This document shows positions 34,321 through 43,797 of a stretch of 64,000 nucleotides of DNA, in pieces. The stretch's first letter is position 1. Every line of letters starts with the position of its first letter. Under the pieces are notes generated by a model, which saw only the letters and a program-made list of their open reading frames with translations, was not told the DNA's origin and did not search any database. Source of the stretch: CALGKJ01 sp049322695 (GTDB taxonomy: Bacteria > Bacillota > Clostridia > Lutisporales > Lutisporaceae); the NCBI GenBank assembly GCA_049322695.1, contig JBMORW010000013.1:1-64000 (forward strand), read 5' to 3'. The translations under genes were made by a program, and so were the position numbers.

Positions 34321-34403
34321 AGGTCAAGCTCCCCCTTAAAGAGTATACCAGTATAAAAATATAATAACATATATTGCCAATGTATTGTAAGTGAAAATAG
34401 CAA

Positions 34404-34436
34404 TAAAAAATACGTTCACAATAAATGAACGTATTT
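34404..34436 (-). terminator. Terminator at the end of the ornithine operon
   Basis: AAATACGTTCA/TGAACGTATTT, 11 bp with a 7-nt loop; TTTTTATTG follows on the minus strand. It lies 43 bp after orr. Confidence 0.87.
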
Positions 34437-34478
34437 ATACTCTGAAAAGAGCTTCTCTATTCTCGCAACTAGTATCTG

Positions 34479-35540
34479 TTATACTATTATTTTTTCCACG
34501 TATTCCGATGTGCATGCCGCCAGCAGCCCTCCATATGTCAGGTCAAACTCCACTATGTCTCCTACCTTATATTCGCTTTCACTTTCTGTTACATCAAGTA
34601 TAAGATGATCGCTGCTGGCTCCCAGTACTGAAATTTTCTCATCCTTTGGTACTATGCCGTCAGGTCTTATATCTTGTCTGCCAGCACCAACTATTGCCCT
34701 TTTTATTATTCCTTTGTCCTCGAAAACCGGTTTCTGTCCAAATGCATCCATTCCAATTTCACCAATTGGCACTGATGGCTTTTCTTTAATCTCAATAATC
34801 TGAGCAGCAAATTTAAAAGCATCTCTGTGAGTCCCCTCTATTCTGTCGCCATAGGCTGTCTCAAAACCCAGTACTATAGATTCACCGAGTCTCAGCTGGT
34901 TTATTCTTTTCGGCATTTCACCCTTGTCTAAAAGATGAATGCTGCTGGAGTTACCTCCTGAGATGACTTCTAACTTTATAGCATACTTTTTTTCAATTTC
35001 TTCTGCAATTTCTACAAGCTGACTCAAATTTTCATAAGTAGGTATTACCCCTCCATAGCAGGTTAGGTTTACGCCTACACCCAGCAGCTTTATACCCTTC
35101 AGCTCAAGTATTTTTCCTGCAAGCTCCACTGCATCCTCATACCAAACACCTTCTCTGAGATCTCCAAGATCTACCATCATTATTACATTATGGATTTTGC
35201 CTTTTTCAATAGCTTTATCAGATAAAGCTTTTATGGTATCATATTCTGAATTCAAGCTGATATCAAAAATATCAACAATATCATCGACCTGAGACAGCAT
35301 CGGCAGTCTTAGCATCAGCTTCGGTATATTCATGTGTGAAAGCTTTTTACCATTTTCTATTCTGGAGTCAGCCAGCATATAAGCTCCGCCGTCTATCATT
35401 GCTCGTGCAGCATCTGGTATGGCACAAAAAACCTTAGTTACTCCTGCAACAGATATGCCGTGTTTTTTGCACTTATCTGCCAGAAGCCTTGTATTATCTC
35501 TAATCTTATTTGTATCGATAATTAAAGCCGGATAACGCAT
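34479..35540 (-). CDS. orr: Ornithine racemase
   Basis: 353 aa PLP enzyme of the alanine-racemase-like fold that converts L- to D-ornithine, feeding the aminomutase. It starts MRYPALIIDTNKIRDNTRLL; the usual PLP Lys is in AGVTKVFCAIPDAA. The pyridoxal-phosphate cup residues are in ISGGNSSSIHLL and LRLGESIVLGFE. The location, last in an oraS/oraE/ort/ord operon, matches the Clostridium sticklandii arrangement and makes the assignment firm. Heptad element C lies between it and the upstream MutL-like gene. Confidence 0.93.
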   Translation of the reverse strand: MRYPALIIDTNKIRDNTRLLADKCKKHGISVAGVTKVFCAIPDAARAMIDGGAYMLADSRIENGKKLSHMNIPKLMLRLPMLSQVDDIVDIFDISLNSEYDTIKALSDKAIEKGKIHNVIMMVDLGDLREGVWYEDAVELAGKILELKGIKLLGVGVNLTCYGGVIPTYENLSQLVEIAEEIEKKYAIKLEVISGGNSSSIHLLDKGEMPKRINQLRLGESIVLGFETAYGDRIEGTHRDAFKFAAQIIEIKEKPSVPIGEIGMDAFGQKPVFEDKGIIKRAIVGAGRQDIRPDGIVPKDEKISVLGASSDHLILDVTESESEYKVGDIVEFDLTYGGLLAACTSEYVEKIIV

Positions 35541-35610
35541 TTGATTTCCCCCAATTATAAATTTTCATCTAAGTTAAGCTGTGAAAGCAAATATGAATAT
35601 ATATTAGATT

Positions 35611-35712
35611 TCAGCTACTAGCTACTGGTTTCTGGCTACTAGTTTTATTAAGCAGTTCTTCGAAGCCTCGCTGAATGCTAGTGGCTAGTGGCCAGCAGCT
35701 AGTGGCCGCTTA
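35611..35712. repeat. Heptad-arm intergenic element C
   Basis: Left arm (35611-35642): TCAGCTA, CTAGCTA, CTGGTTT, CTGGCTA, CTAG. Right arm (35678-35712): CTAGTGG, CTAGTGG, CCAGCAG, CTAGTGG, CCGCTTA. Unit order is the same as in element A. Core 35655-35670 contains TTCTTCGAAGCC. The right arm ends exactly on the stop codon of the MutL-like gene. Confidence 0.85.
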
Positions 35713-37068
35713 GCTTTCATAAGCTAAGCTCTCCTTCATCAGCCTCAATGCCGCTTCGGGATATCTCTTTGACAACACACCCAGTGATGCCATTATATAG
35801 TGGTTGTCAATAAGTATTTTGGCATCACTCTTTGGAAAAAGCTCAAGAGCTTTACCGTCTGTTCTTACAGAAGTAAGTATTGTCTCTCTTTTTGGAAGCC
35901 TTGTTAATGCGCCTCCTGTGCCGATTATGTATTTTACGTTGCTCAAATCCTTACCCTCAGCAATGGTCTTCTTACCTGTGGGCCCAAATAAGTGCCGCAG
36001 CTTACCTGCATGTCTGTCAAGGGACGTCAGCACAGCCTCCTTTGTGAGCCTCTCTATGAACTCCTTCTCTCTGTCCGTCTCCGGTATGGGTTTGGCATTT
36101 CTAATAAGCTCCTCCGCATCAGCAAACTCATTCATAAGATTATCCAAACCGATTTTCTCTACGACATGAGGAAGATTCACAAAAACTCCAAGGTCACCTT
36201 CAACTGTTCTTTTGGCAACAGGCTCAGGGCTTATGAGAATCTGATTTATTTCTTCTGAGCCCTCAGTTACCGAGTGCACATCCGTAGTAGCACCTCCAAC
36301 GTCAAAAACAACAAGATCTCCTATCTCGGAGCGAAGAAGCTTCGCTGCCTCCATAACAGCTCCCGGAGTAGGTATTATGGGTCCGTTAACCATATCTCTT
36401 ACTGTTATCATTCCGGGAGCATGTATTATATGCTCCTCAAAGACCTCCTGAATGACTTTTCTGGTTGGTTCCACATTTAGCATGTCTACCTTTGGATATA
36501 CATTATCGACGATATACAGCCTTATTCCAAATTCCTCGGCTATTTCCTTTATTTCATCCTGGTTCTCTACATTGCCTGCATAAATGACGGGAATGTCAAG
36601 CTTAAGTGATGCAATTTGTTCAAAATTATGGAGTGCAGTTTCTCTTTCACCATAATCTACTCCGCCTGCTACAAGAATTATATTGGGTTTGATCTCCTGT
36701 ACTCTTTTTAGGTCAGTTCTCCTAAGCTTACCAGAGGTAACCAGCTTTATAATGGCTCCTGCCCCCAATGCAGCTTCTTTGGCAGCTCTTACGGTCATAT
36801 CATATACAAGACCATGAACTGTCATCCTGAGTCCGCCAGCAGCACTGCTGGTTGCAAGCATTTCATCATATTCTACTTTATCGAGCTTTAAGTTGCTTCT
36901 TAAGTTTTCTACAGCACCTTTTAACCCTACAGTAACATCTCCGTCAAGTACCGTAGTAGGGGCTTGCCCCTGACCCAAAAACCTTGGACAGGGGCAGTCA
37001 ATATCATTGAAAGCATTAACTACTGTAGTGGTGCTGCCGATTTCAGCCACCAATACATTAATTCTCAT
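35710..37068 (-). CDS. MutL/GlmL-like reactivase candidate for ornithine aminomutase
   Basis: 452 aa of the MutL (glutamate mutase L) family, actin/hexokinase-like ATPases found beside B12-dependent mutases. The phosphate-1 region is LVAEIGSTTTVVNAF and the phosphate-2 region LVVFDVGGATTDVHSVTEG. It overlaps oraE by 11 bp (ATGAG...TAA), strongly coupling the two. The likely job, by analogy with diol dehydratase reactivases, is to exchange damaged cobalamin on OraE. That role is inferred. The Cys/His pattern of a metal site is absent. Confidence 0.85.
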   Translation of the reverse strand: MRINVLVAEIGSTTTVVNAFNDIDCPCPRFLGQGQAPTTVLDGDVTVGLKGAVENLRSNLKLDKVEYDEMLATSSAAGGLRMTVHGLVYDMTVRAAKEAALGAGAIIKLVTSGKLRRTDLKRVQEIKPNIILVAGGVDYGERETALHNFEQIASLKLDIPVIYAGNVENQDEIKEIAEEFGIRLYIVDNVYPKVDMLNVEPTRKVIQEVFEEHIIHAPGMITVRDMVNGPIIPTPGAVMEAAKLLRSEIGDLVVFDVGGATTDVHSVTEGSEEINQILISPEPVAKRTVEGDLGVFVNLPHVVEKIGLDNLMNEFADAEELIRNAKPIPETDREKEFIERLTKEAVLTSLDRHAGKLRHLFGPTGKKTIAEGKDLSNVKYIIGTGGALTRLPKRETILTSVRTDGKALELFPKSDAKILIDNHYIMASLGVLSKRYPEAALRLMKESLAYES

Positions 37069-39262
37069 TTTTCAATTCCCTTCTTCTCTTAACAAGGAAG
37101 CTAGTAACATCAATACCCTTTGTTCCTCTGCCGAAGCCTGCGTCCATGCCTGCTTCCTTAGCTGTTTCCATGGAAACCTGAGTACCTCCGCAAACAAGCA
37201 TTATCTTATCTCTTATACCCTTTTCCACACAAAGCTCATGTACCTTTTTCATGTTCTTTATATGAACGTCATCATGAGTGATTATTGTACTTATGAGTAT
37301 TGCATTTGCATTTGTTTCAATAGCTGCATCAACAAGCTTCTCTATAGGACAGGAAGTACCAAGATATAAATACTTTATGCCGTATTTTTCTATACCGCCG
37401 TGCTTTATATCCAATGTTTCCTTTAAGCCTACAGAGTGCTCATCCTGACCGACTGTTGCAGCAACTACGAACATAGGATCTGCCTTTATATCCTCTCTTA
37501 CCTCTTCTTCAGAAAGTACTTCAGGCTTTTCAGGAATGACAAGCTCGTTTATATCAATATCAAATTTTACCTTACCTTTTATCTCAACCATTGTACCTTC
37601 TGAGGGGTGCAGAACCTGCTTGTGAACAACAGTCACATCTTCAAGACCCATCTTCTCTCCGCATTTTATCGCAGCGAACTCAGCAGTTCTTTCATCTAAT
37701 GGGAGGAAAATTGTTGTTGCAACTATACCATCTGCCCTCCATTCAACCTCAGGCTTAACTACGTTTGTATCATAGTATTTTTCTACTTCCTTAAGTCTTG
37801 TGTTTACATTGTCAAACTCATCAAGCTCATCAACAAATACAATCTTGGACCTATCCTCGAAAGTGTCTCCGCCGATTGCAGCTGAAGCCTTACCGTTGAA
37901 CTCCGCTGGTATATTATTGTAGCCATAGTGTACTGAAACAGGCGCAAAATAGTCATTATCTCTTTCAAATATCATACCTGCACCTATACCGCCATCCATC
38001 TGTCTTGGAATACCGTCGCCGTTTCTTTCAGGATAATAACCGCTGTCTATGAAGAAGCCGTTTTCTACTGCCTTGAAGTATCCGCCGACCTCCAGCATTT
38101 CTTCCATAAAGAGAACTGCTCTTTCTTTCAGCTCCCTTACCTCTTGACCTAATGGACCTTCCCTGTCTATCTTAACCATTTCTCTCAGTCCGTCCATACC
38201 ATTGAGAGCTTGCTTTGTTGTCATAAGTGCCGCTATATTGTTGTAATGCCATGGCACGTTTCTGCCTTCATCGGGAGTTATTGTGGATTGCACGTCTGCG
38301 CTTGTAAGTCTGGAAATCATGAGGTTCAAAGTATGTGTAACTGTTGCTTCTCTCATGTCAGATTCCATGTATTTTGTATGCTGCTGTGCTCTCATTTTAT
38401 ATTCTGTAAACAGATCCCTGAGTGCAACTGCATATGGAAGGTCTATTCTCATGCATGGAGCTGGTGGTGCAGTTGGAGGAACTGTTGACAGAGCAATATT
38501 TTCTGGCTTTATACCTACCTTTTTAGAGAAAATGCTGTTAATAGCATGCTGAACCAGAAGCTCGGGTCTTACCTTCCATGCCTTCATAGCAGTAGCGTTT
38601 GCATTATGAGCTCCGTCTATTTGAAGCATATTTGCCCATGCCATAACCTTCTTGGCTTCACAAGCATCAACAAAGCTTCTTATCATATTTACATTTCTGT
38701 ATAGTACGTTATATTGAGGATCCTGGTGAGCTCCATTAACACCTTCTTCAGCAAACATAACAGCTATATCAGGACCAGCAACACCGGATATATAGGAGTG
38801 AAAATTGATTTCTCTGCCTACTTCGTCCTCTATCATATCAAGAGCCTTTCTGCTTGCTCTGACCTGCTTTCTGGTAACTGCTATACCGCCTATACCCTGG
38901 GTTGTACCTTCAATAAGTGAGTCAATATGTGACTGTCCGGCAGTTCTTATAACCATTATGTGGTCGGCACCATGCCAAGCAGCCATTCTCATTCTTCTTA
39001 TATCATCTTCAAACCTTCCTGATGCAATTTCAGTAGTTACAACACAGTCCGGCTGAGGGTCAATATAATGGAAGCCTCTGCTGCCGGGAAGCGGAATGTA
39101 ATTCTTCAAGCCTTCTGAGGTCTCGTGAAATTCAAAATCTCCTACTGTTCTATTCTGATTTCTGCCTTCTCTCCAGTGCCAGCCTCTTCTTCGCGGCTCA
39201 TATTTATCAAGATCTTTTATCAATTCTTTGATATCTATCTTTTTATTTATTTCCAAACTCAT
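37058..39262 (-). CDS. oraE: D-ornithine 4,5-aminomutase, large (E) subunit
   Basis: 734 aa, the adenosylcobalamin- and PLP-dependent subunit that moves the delta-amino group of D-ornithine to C4, giving 2,4-diaminopentanoate. The cobalamin-binding D-x-H-x-x-G motif is DEHSVG with axial His at about residue 609, and the PLP Lys sits 11 residues later in LDIKHGG (about 620), the same spacing as known OraE (His618/Lys629) and KamE. The TIM-barrel part spans residues 100-480. AAAGGAGG precedes the ATG. oraS ends 14 bp upstream; the MutL-like gene overlaps the end. Confidence 0.97.
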   Translation of the reverse strand: MSLEINKKIDIKELIKDLDKYEPRRRGWHWREGRNQNRTVGDFEFHETSEGLKNYIPLPGSRGFHYIDPQPDCVVTTEIASGRFEDDIRRMRMAAWHGADHIMVIRTAGQSHIDSLIEGTTQGIGGIAVTRKQVRASRKALDMIEDEVGREINFHSYISGVAGPDIAVMFAEEGVNGAHQDPQYNVLYRNVNMIRSFVDACEAKKVMAWANMLQIDGAHNANATAMKAWKVRPELLVQHAINSIFSKKVGIKPENIALSTVPPTAPPAPCMRIDLPYAVALRDLFTEYKMRAQQHTKYMESDMREATVTHTLNLMISRLTSADVQSTITPDEGRNVPWHYNNIAALMTTKQALNGMDGLREMVKIDREGPLGQEVRELKERAVLFMEEMLEVGGYFKAVENGFFIDSGYYPERNGDGIPRQMDGGIGAGMIFERDNDYFAPVSVHYGYNNIPAEFNGKASAAIGGDTFEDRSKIVFVDELDEFDNVNTRLKEVEKYYDTNVVKPEVEWRADGIVATTIFLPLDERTAEFAAIKCGEKMGLEDVTVVHKQVLHPSEGTMVEIKGKVKFDIDINELVIPEKPEVLSEEEVREDIKADPMFVVAATVGQDEHSVGLKETLDIKHGGIEKYGIKYLYLGTSCPIEKLVDAAIETNANAILISTIITHDDVHIKNMKKVHELCVEKGIRDKIMLVCGGTQVSMETAKEAGMDAGFGRGTKGIDVTSFLVKRRRELKNEN

Positions 39263-39276
39263 CTACTTCCCCTCCT

Positions 39277-39627
39277 TTAGAATAAATTGTCAACTTCATC
39301 CCAGTATTTGCCTTCTGCCAAAGCCACTCCGGCTTCTCTTACAGAAATACCGAGCTTCTTGGAAAGTCTCCAAACAACATTTCCTGCACCTTTACCCATT
39401 AGCCCCTTCTTCATAACGCCCTCAACTATTGGTTTAACCTCTAAGCTTGAGAAGCCCATTCTCAGAAGTATACTTCTTTCGATAGCAGGTGTTGTATTTT
39501 TATATCCAAGCTCCAACATTGGCTGCACTATCTTTTCTGCCAGTTCCCAGAATCTTGCCTTTAACTCATCATCAGAAAGGTTTGCAAGATGCTGTCTTCT
39601 TACTTGATAATCATCAGCACGTTTCAT
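39277..39627 (-). CDS. oraS: D-ornithine 4,5-aminomutase, small (S) subunit
   Basis: 116 aa, the expected length of OraS, the helical subunit needed for OraE activity. Sequence features include KRADDYQVRRQHLANLSDDE at the N-terminus and PAIERSILLRMGFSSLEV in the middle. GGAGGG lies 8 nt before the ATG. Adjacent to oraE in all known clusters. Confidence 0.95.
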   Translation of the reverse strand: MKRADDYQVRRQHLANLSDDELKARFWELAEKIVQPMLELGYKNTTPAIERSILLRMGFSSLEVKPIVEGVMKKGLMGKGAGNVVWRLSKKLGISVREAGVALAEGKYWDEVDNLF

Positions 39628-39642
39628 CAGTTAATCCCTCCA

Positions 39643-41064
39643 TTAAATAATATTTACTCCAAGTTCCTTCAAAGCTTCTGAAACAAATTTCTCATCAGAC
39701 TTAGTATCCTTAGCCAGAAACTCCAGATCTGCTTTACTAATTTCAGTCACTTTGTTATTGTTAACACAATTCTTTATATAGGATAGTCTAGCCTTATTCA
39801 AGTCATAAGCTCTTGCTTGAATCATTGATGGGTGTTTGGGAATAACTATATTCATTCCCGGCACCTCATCCTCCGGCTTACCAAATACTACCTCTATGCC
39901 GTTCTGCTTAGCAAAGCTGAGCTGAGGCATCGGATGCTTTCCTGCTCCTGTATATTCAGTCTCCTGAACTACTATTATCTGGTCCTCATCCATTTCCTGA
40001 GCCAGACTGAAGGCTGCAGTAAGGGACGTATTGCCCGCTGGTCCCCTTTCAAGTCCTTCAAGCACAGCTAGTGCTTCAGTAATATAGAATACTTCGCCTT
40101 GTCTTACAAGCACATATCTGTCCAGATATCTTAACGGTCTTGCAGCATTTCTTGGCACATCTGCCCTGTCAGGCCATGTAGCAAATGGCAAGCCAAAGCC
40201 TGTATGACCTGTGGTGAATGACTTTCTGTTGAAAGCTTTATCTGAAGCCATATGCAGCCCGGATAAATCAACACTTGCTCCTACAACTTCAACAGCTTCT
40301 GCACCTGCCTTTATTAGTCCTCTTGCCGTACCTGTAACATTTCCTCCTCCTGCATGGGTAACTACTACCCTGTCAGGATCTCTTCCTATCTTTTCCCTGA
40401 ACTGCATTGCAAGCTCATATCCGAGAGTCTCAACTCCGGCTATTCCAAAGGGAGTATAGAGTGAGGCATTAAAGTAACCTGTTTCCTCTAATAAACACAG
40501 GAAGGTGTAGAAAAGCTCAGGTCCGACTGAAAGCTGTACAACCTCTGCACCAAGTGCCTCACAGGCTCTCTGCTTTTCCAGTATTTCCGGCTGTCCGACC
40601 ATTCTGCTGTCATAACATTCCTGTACAATTATGCATTTCAGTCCATGCATTGCAGCCTGCGAAGCAACAGCTGCACCATAATTTCCGCTGGTTGCGGCAA
40701 TTACACCCTTATACCCATGCTTCTTAGCATGATATACTGCATTGGCAGCACGCCTTGCCTTAAAGCTACCAGAAGGGTTGCATGCTTCATCCTTTATAAA
40801 AATCCTGGCACCTTTACCTTTGGGTGCAAGCTTTCTTGCAAGTGCTGTAATATTTCTGAGCTCTATTATGGGAGTATTTCCTACACTTACATTTGACTGG
40901 ATACTTTGTATCTCATCAAGAGTATAGCCAGCTTCCCTCATCATTCTTTCATAATCGAAGGCTATCCCGCCTGATTCAAAAATTGAATAGTCTATTCCTA
41001 TAGCCTTTTTCATTATCTCATTTTTTCTTCCCATTACGGCTGAGTATGATAAATCTCTAGTCAT
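39643..41064 (-). CDS. ortB: 2-Amino-4-ketopentanoate thiolase, beta (PLP) subunit
   Basis: 473 aa, a fold-type II PLP enzyme that, with OrtA, splits 2-amino-4-oxopentanoate with CoA into alanine and acetyl-CoA. The PLP Lys is in NPSGSFKARRAANAVYHAKK, the phosphate-binding loop is HAGGGNVTG and the asparagine loop TSGNYGAA. The start ATG 41064 has GGAGGTGAAAAC upstream and overlaps ortA by 8 bp; an in-frame ATG three codons earlier is too close to the ribosome binding site. Length and context fit OrtB. Confidence 0.95.
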   Translation of the reverse strand: MTRDLSYSAVMGRKNEIMKKAIGIDYSIFESGGIAFDYERMMREAGYTLDEIQSIQSNVSVGNTPIIELRNITALARKLAPKGKGARIFIKDEACNPSGSFKARRAANAVYHAKKHGYKGVIAATSGNYGAAVASQAAMHGLKCIIVQECYDSRMVGQPEILEKQRACEALGAEVVQLSVGPELFYTFLCLLEETGYFNASLYTPFGIAGVETLGYELAMQFREKIGRDPDRVVVTHAGGGNVTGTARGLIKAGAEAVEVVGASVDLSGLHMASDKAFNRKSFTTGHTGFGLPFATWPDRADVPRNAARPLRYLDRYVLVRQGEVFYITEALAVLEGLERGPAGNTSLTAAFSLAQEMDEDQIIVVQETEYTGAGKHPMPQLSFAKQNGIEVVFGKPEDEVPGMNIVIPKHPSMIQARAYDLNKARLSYIKNCVNNNKVTEISKADLEFLAKDTKSDEKFVSEALKELGVNII

Positions 41065-41365
41065 TGTTTTCACCTCCGTAGAGGATTTGCTTTAGCTGTT
41101 CATCTATTTTCAAAAGCTCAGGAACAAATTCTCCAAAGGAATGAACATATTTTGGATTAACCTCCAACAGCCTTCCCTGGACCTTTCTGCCTGTAACAGT
41201 CTCTACTTCTACTGTCTCGCCAATTTTTGCTTCGTGCATTGCATAGCCCTTGACCCAAAGCTCCAAAGGAACCAGCTTTGTATCATCAGGCACCTGTGGA
41301 GCTCTCTCTTCGGGCTTCAATACGATCTGATGTATCTGAACCCAATCACCTTTCTTAGCTATCAC
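41057..41365 (-). CDS. ortA: 2-Amino-4-ketopentanoate thiolase, alpha subunit
   Basis: 102 aa, the small partner of OrtB, with a compact beta fold (GDWVQIHQIVLKPEER, KGYAMHEAKIGETVEVET, GRLLEVNPKY). The start is GTG 41365; the Shine-Dalgarno CGGAG lies in the flank of heptad element D, which fills the gap to ord. Known OrtA proteins have the same size and context. Confidence 0.93.
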   Translation of the reverse strand: MIAKKGDWVQIHQIVLKPEERAPQVPDDTKLVPLELWVKGYAMHEAKIGETVEVETVTGRKVQGRLLEVNPKYVHSFGEFVPELLKIDEQLKQILYGGENND

Positions 41366-41368
41366 TTC

Positions 41369-41493
41369 GTTTCACTCCGTTTCACGGTTGCGGGTTGCGA
41401 GTACCGATTATATTAAGCGGTCGAGCTGCGAGAATCAGACAGTGCTTCGAAGCAATACCTGAACACTCGTAACCCGTAACTCGTAACTCGTAA
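41369..41493. repeat. Heptad-arm intergenic element D
   Basis: Left arm ends with GGTTGCG, GGTTGCG, AGTACCG (41386-41406), preceded by the related CGTTTCA units. Right arm (41466-41493): CTCGTAA, CCCGTAA, CTCGTAA, CTCGTAA. The arms pair with G-U type mismatches. Core 41442-41459 is GTGCTTCGAAGCAATACC. It lies inside the ornithine operon between ord and ortA. Confidence 0.8.
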
Positions 41494-41500
41494 CTATATT

Positions 41501-42547
41501 TTATCGATTGATAAATTTTCTCATATCTCCCATAATCGCTCTTGGAACAGGAAGGTCTATCATTGTCTTGAGACCAGGTGCTGCATTGATTACATGAGGT
41601 ATCATGTTTACGCACATTGCTATAGTACCCAGTCCACCCTCTACCTCAGGCTTTATTGACATATTTACTTCCGGCGTTCCCTTTATGGTTATATAATCGC
41701 CAGTATGTGTTCCTTCCATTTCTGGTTCTATCTGCTGCGGATGTATCATATCTATCTTTACTTCTCCGTCAACATAGCCTTGACCTGTCATATTTACTCC
41801 TGCTACATTACCTGCAGCTGCAAATCCATAGGGTGATTTTCTGTCTACTGTGGTAACTATAGGCTTCATTTGCTGCTCAAATTTTTCTACTTCCCAGCCT
41901 ATTGCATCGCCTATCATTTTAATTGACTCTGCAAAGCCTACATGACCTGCAAGTGTGCCTGTCTCTACACCTCTGTTGAACTCATCAACTGTTATTCCTA
42001 CTCCTTGCTCTTCCATTACAGCGGGACCAAATGGTGACAGACTGTTTACTCTTTTTGCCTCTATATGCTTAACATCAGTCATGCAGCCGGTAAGACACAC
42101 TACCAGTAAGTCCATAATAAGACCAGGGTTTATGCCTGTACCTAATATTGTTACTCCGTTTTCCTTTGCTATTCTATCAAGCTCAGCAGCCAATTCAGGG
42201 TTTTGTGCCTGCGGATACGCCATTTCTTCAGCAGTTGAAATGACATTCACCTTTTTTTCCAAAGCAAGCTTCAGCCTTGGGAATGCTTTGTTTGTAAATG
42301 AGTCAGTAGCACATAAGCATATATCACAGCACTTCTCTGTCAGTACTTCATCAATATTGCCGTTTATTATTACTTCAGGTCTGTCTCCTCTTTCAACTCC
42401 AAGGACATCATACATGCTTCTGCCTGCTCTTTCAGGATGCAAATCGCAGACTCCTACGATATCTACACCCTTCTTGTTAAGCAGCATTCTTGCCATACCG
42501 CTCCCCATAGCACCAAATCCCCATATTACTACCTTTACGTTCTCCAA
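41501..42547 (-). CDS. ord: 2,4-Diaminopentanoate dehydrogenase, copy 1
   Basis: 348 aa, NAD(P)-dependent oxidoreductase that turns 2,4-diaminopentanoate into 2-amino-4-oxopentanoate. Rossmann motif VIWGFGAMGSGMARML at the N-terminus; the catalytic domain includes LGTGINPGLIMDLLVVCLTG and SLSPFGPAVMEEQGVG. It is roughly three-quarters identical by eye to the copy at 42695-43744. ATG 42547 is preceded by AGGAGG. It starts after an intercistronic hairpin. Confidence 0.95.
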   Translation of the reverse strand: MENVKVVIWGFGAMGSGMARMLLNKKGVDIVGVCDLHPERAGRSMYDVLGVERGDRPEVIINGNIDEVLTEKCCDICLCATDSFTNKAFPRLKLALEKKVNVISTAEEMAYPQAQNPELAAELDRIAKENGVTILGTGINPGLIMDLLVVCLTGCMTDVKHIEAKRVNSLSPFGPAVMEEQGVGITVDEFNRGVETGTLAGHVGFAESIKMIGDAIGWEVEKFEQQMKPIVTTVDRKSPYGFAAAGNVAGVNMTGQGYVDGEVKIDMIHPQQIEPEMEGTHTGDYITIKGTPEVNMSIKPEVEGGLGTIAMCVNMIPHVINAAPGLKTMIDLPVPRAIMGDMRKFINR

Positions 42548-42588
42548 TTTATACTTCCTCCTAAAATTTGCATATTATTATATTTACA

Positions 42589-42617
42589 TTTTATAAGGGG
42601 CTGTGCCCCTTATAAAA
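42589..42617. repeat. Intercistronic hairpin between the two ord copies
   Basis: TTTTATAAGGGG pairs perfectly with CCCCTTATAAAA over a 5-nt loop (12 bp). No T-run follows on the minus strand, so an mRNA-processing or stability element is more likely than a terminator. Confidence 0.7.
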
Positions 42618-42694
42618 ATGTTTGCTGCATATGTACTTCATATATTATTAATAGCCTTATCTAAAAATATTGACTTGATAGATAAAAGTACCAG

Positions 42695-43744
42695 CTATTC
42701 AGTCTCAATCATATCTCTCATATCACCCATTATTGCTCTTGGAACAGGAAGGTCAAGCATTGTTTTCAGGCCTGGTCTTGCATTGATGACATGAGGTATC
42801 ATGTTGACACACATGGCTATTGTTCCGATACCTCCCGGAATCTCCGGCTTGTTTGCCATATTAACATTAGGAGTACCCTTTATTATTATATAGTCTCCTG
42901 TTTCTGTTCCGCCGAGATGCGGCTCTATTTGCTGAGGATGATCCATTTCAATCTTCAGCTCTCCGTCAATATATCCATAACCCTTCATTGCACAGCCGGC
43001 AACATCTCCTGCTTTGGCAAAGCCGTATTCGGATTTTCTGTCTACCTCTGTAACAATTGGCTCCATAGTCTGTTTAAAATCAGTAATCTTCCAGCCTATT
43101 GCATCTGCGATCATGCCGATTGACTCTGCAAAACCAACATGTCCTGCCAGTGTGCCGGTTTCAACACCCTTATTGAATGCTTCAACAGTAAGTCCTATTC
43201 CCTGTTCTTCCATAACCGCCGGTCCGAATGGCGATAAACTGTTTACTCGTCTGCAGGTAATATGGTCAACATCAATACATGCTCCAGTAAATACCACAGC
43301 CAATAAATCCATCATGAGACCTGGGTTTATGCCTGTGCCAAGGACTGTAACACCGTTAGCCTTTGCAATTCTATCCATTTCCTTTGTAAGTTCAGGCTCC
43401 TGAGCCTTCGGATATGCCATTTCCTCTGCGCTGGATATTACATTTATTTTTCTCTCGAGGCAATACTTAATCTTTTCAAACGCGTTTCTTGTGAAGGAAT
43501 CTGTACATAGCAGCACAACATCTGCAGCCTTGTCGGTTATAACTTTCTCATAAGTATCAAATTTAACGTCAGGTCTGTTTCCTCTTTCAACATCCAGATA
43601 GTCATACATACTCTTGCCGATCTTTTCTCCTCTGCCTACAACGCCAACGATTTCGACACCTTTTTTACGAAGAAGCATTTCAGCCATACCCTTACCCATA
43701 GCACCAAGACCCCAAATAATGACCTTTACGTTTTCTCTTTCCAT
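42695..43744 (-). CDS. ord: 2,4-Diaminopentanoate dehydrogenase, copy 2
   Basis: 350 aa paralogue of the adjacent ord gene, with the same landmarks: VIIWGLGAMGKGMAEML, VLGTGINPGLMMDLLAVVFT and SLSPFGPAVMEEQGIG. ATG 43744 has GGGAGGT about 10 nt upstream; in-frame ATGs further up lack a suitable site. It is the first gene of the operon, just downstream of a sigma-54 promoter. Both copies retain all visible motifs, so a difference in cofactor preference or in substrate (e.g. a lysine-pathway diamine) is possible but not shown. Confidence 0.95.
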   Translation of the reverse strand: MERENVKVIIWGLGAMGKGMAEMLLRKKGVEIVGVVGRGEKIGKSMYDYLDVERGNRPDVKFDTYEKVITDKAADVVLLCTDSFTRNAFEKIKYCLERKINVISSAEEMAYPKAQEPELTKEMDRIAKANGVTVLGTGINPGLMMDLLAVVFTGACIDVDHITCRRVNSLSPFGPAVMEEQGIGLTVEAFNKGVETGTLAGHVGFAESIGMIADAIGWKITDFKQTMEPIVTEVDRKSEYGFAKAGDVAGCAMKGYGYIDGELKIEMDHPQQIEPHLGGTETGDYIIIKGTPNVNMANKPEIPGGIGTIAMCVNMIPHVINARPGLKTMLDLPVPRAIMGDMRDMIETE

Positions 43745-43797
43745 GAAACACATTACCTCCCTTATTTTTATACAATTTTTATACATATAATGCATAA

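Noticed and set aside
35804..36169. Plus-strand open frames opposite the MutL-like gene and other minus-strand genes
   Set aside because: They lie wholly within conserved genes on the opposite strand and lack translation signals.
42589..42617. Rho-independent terminator inside the ornithine operon
   Set aside because: No T-run follows on the transcribed strand, and the downstream genes belong to the same pathway.
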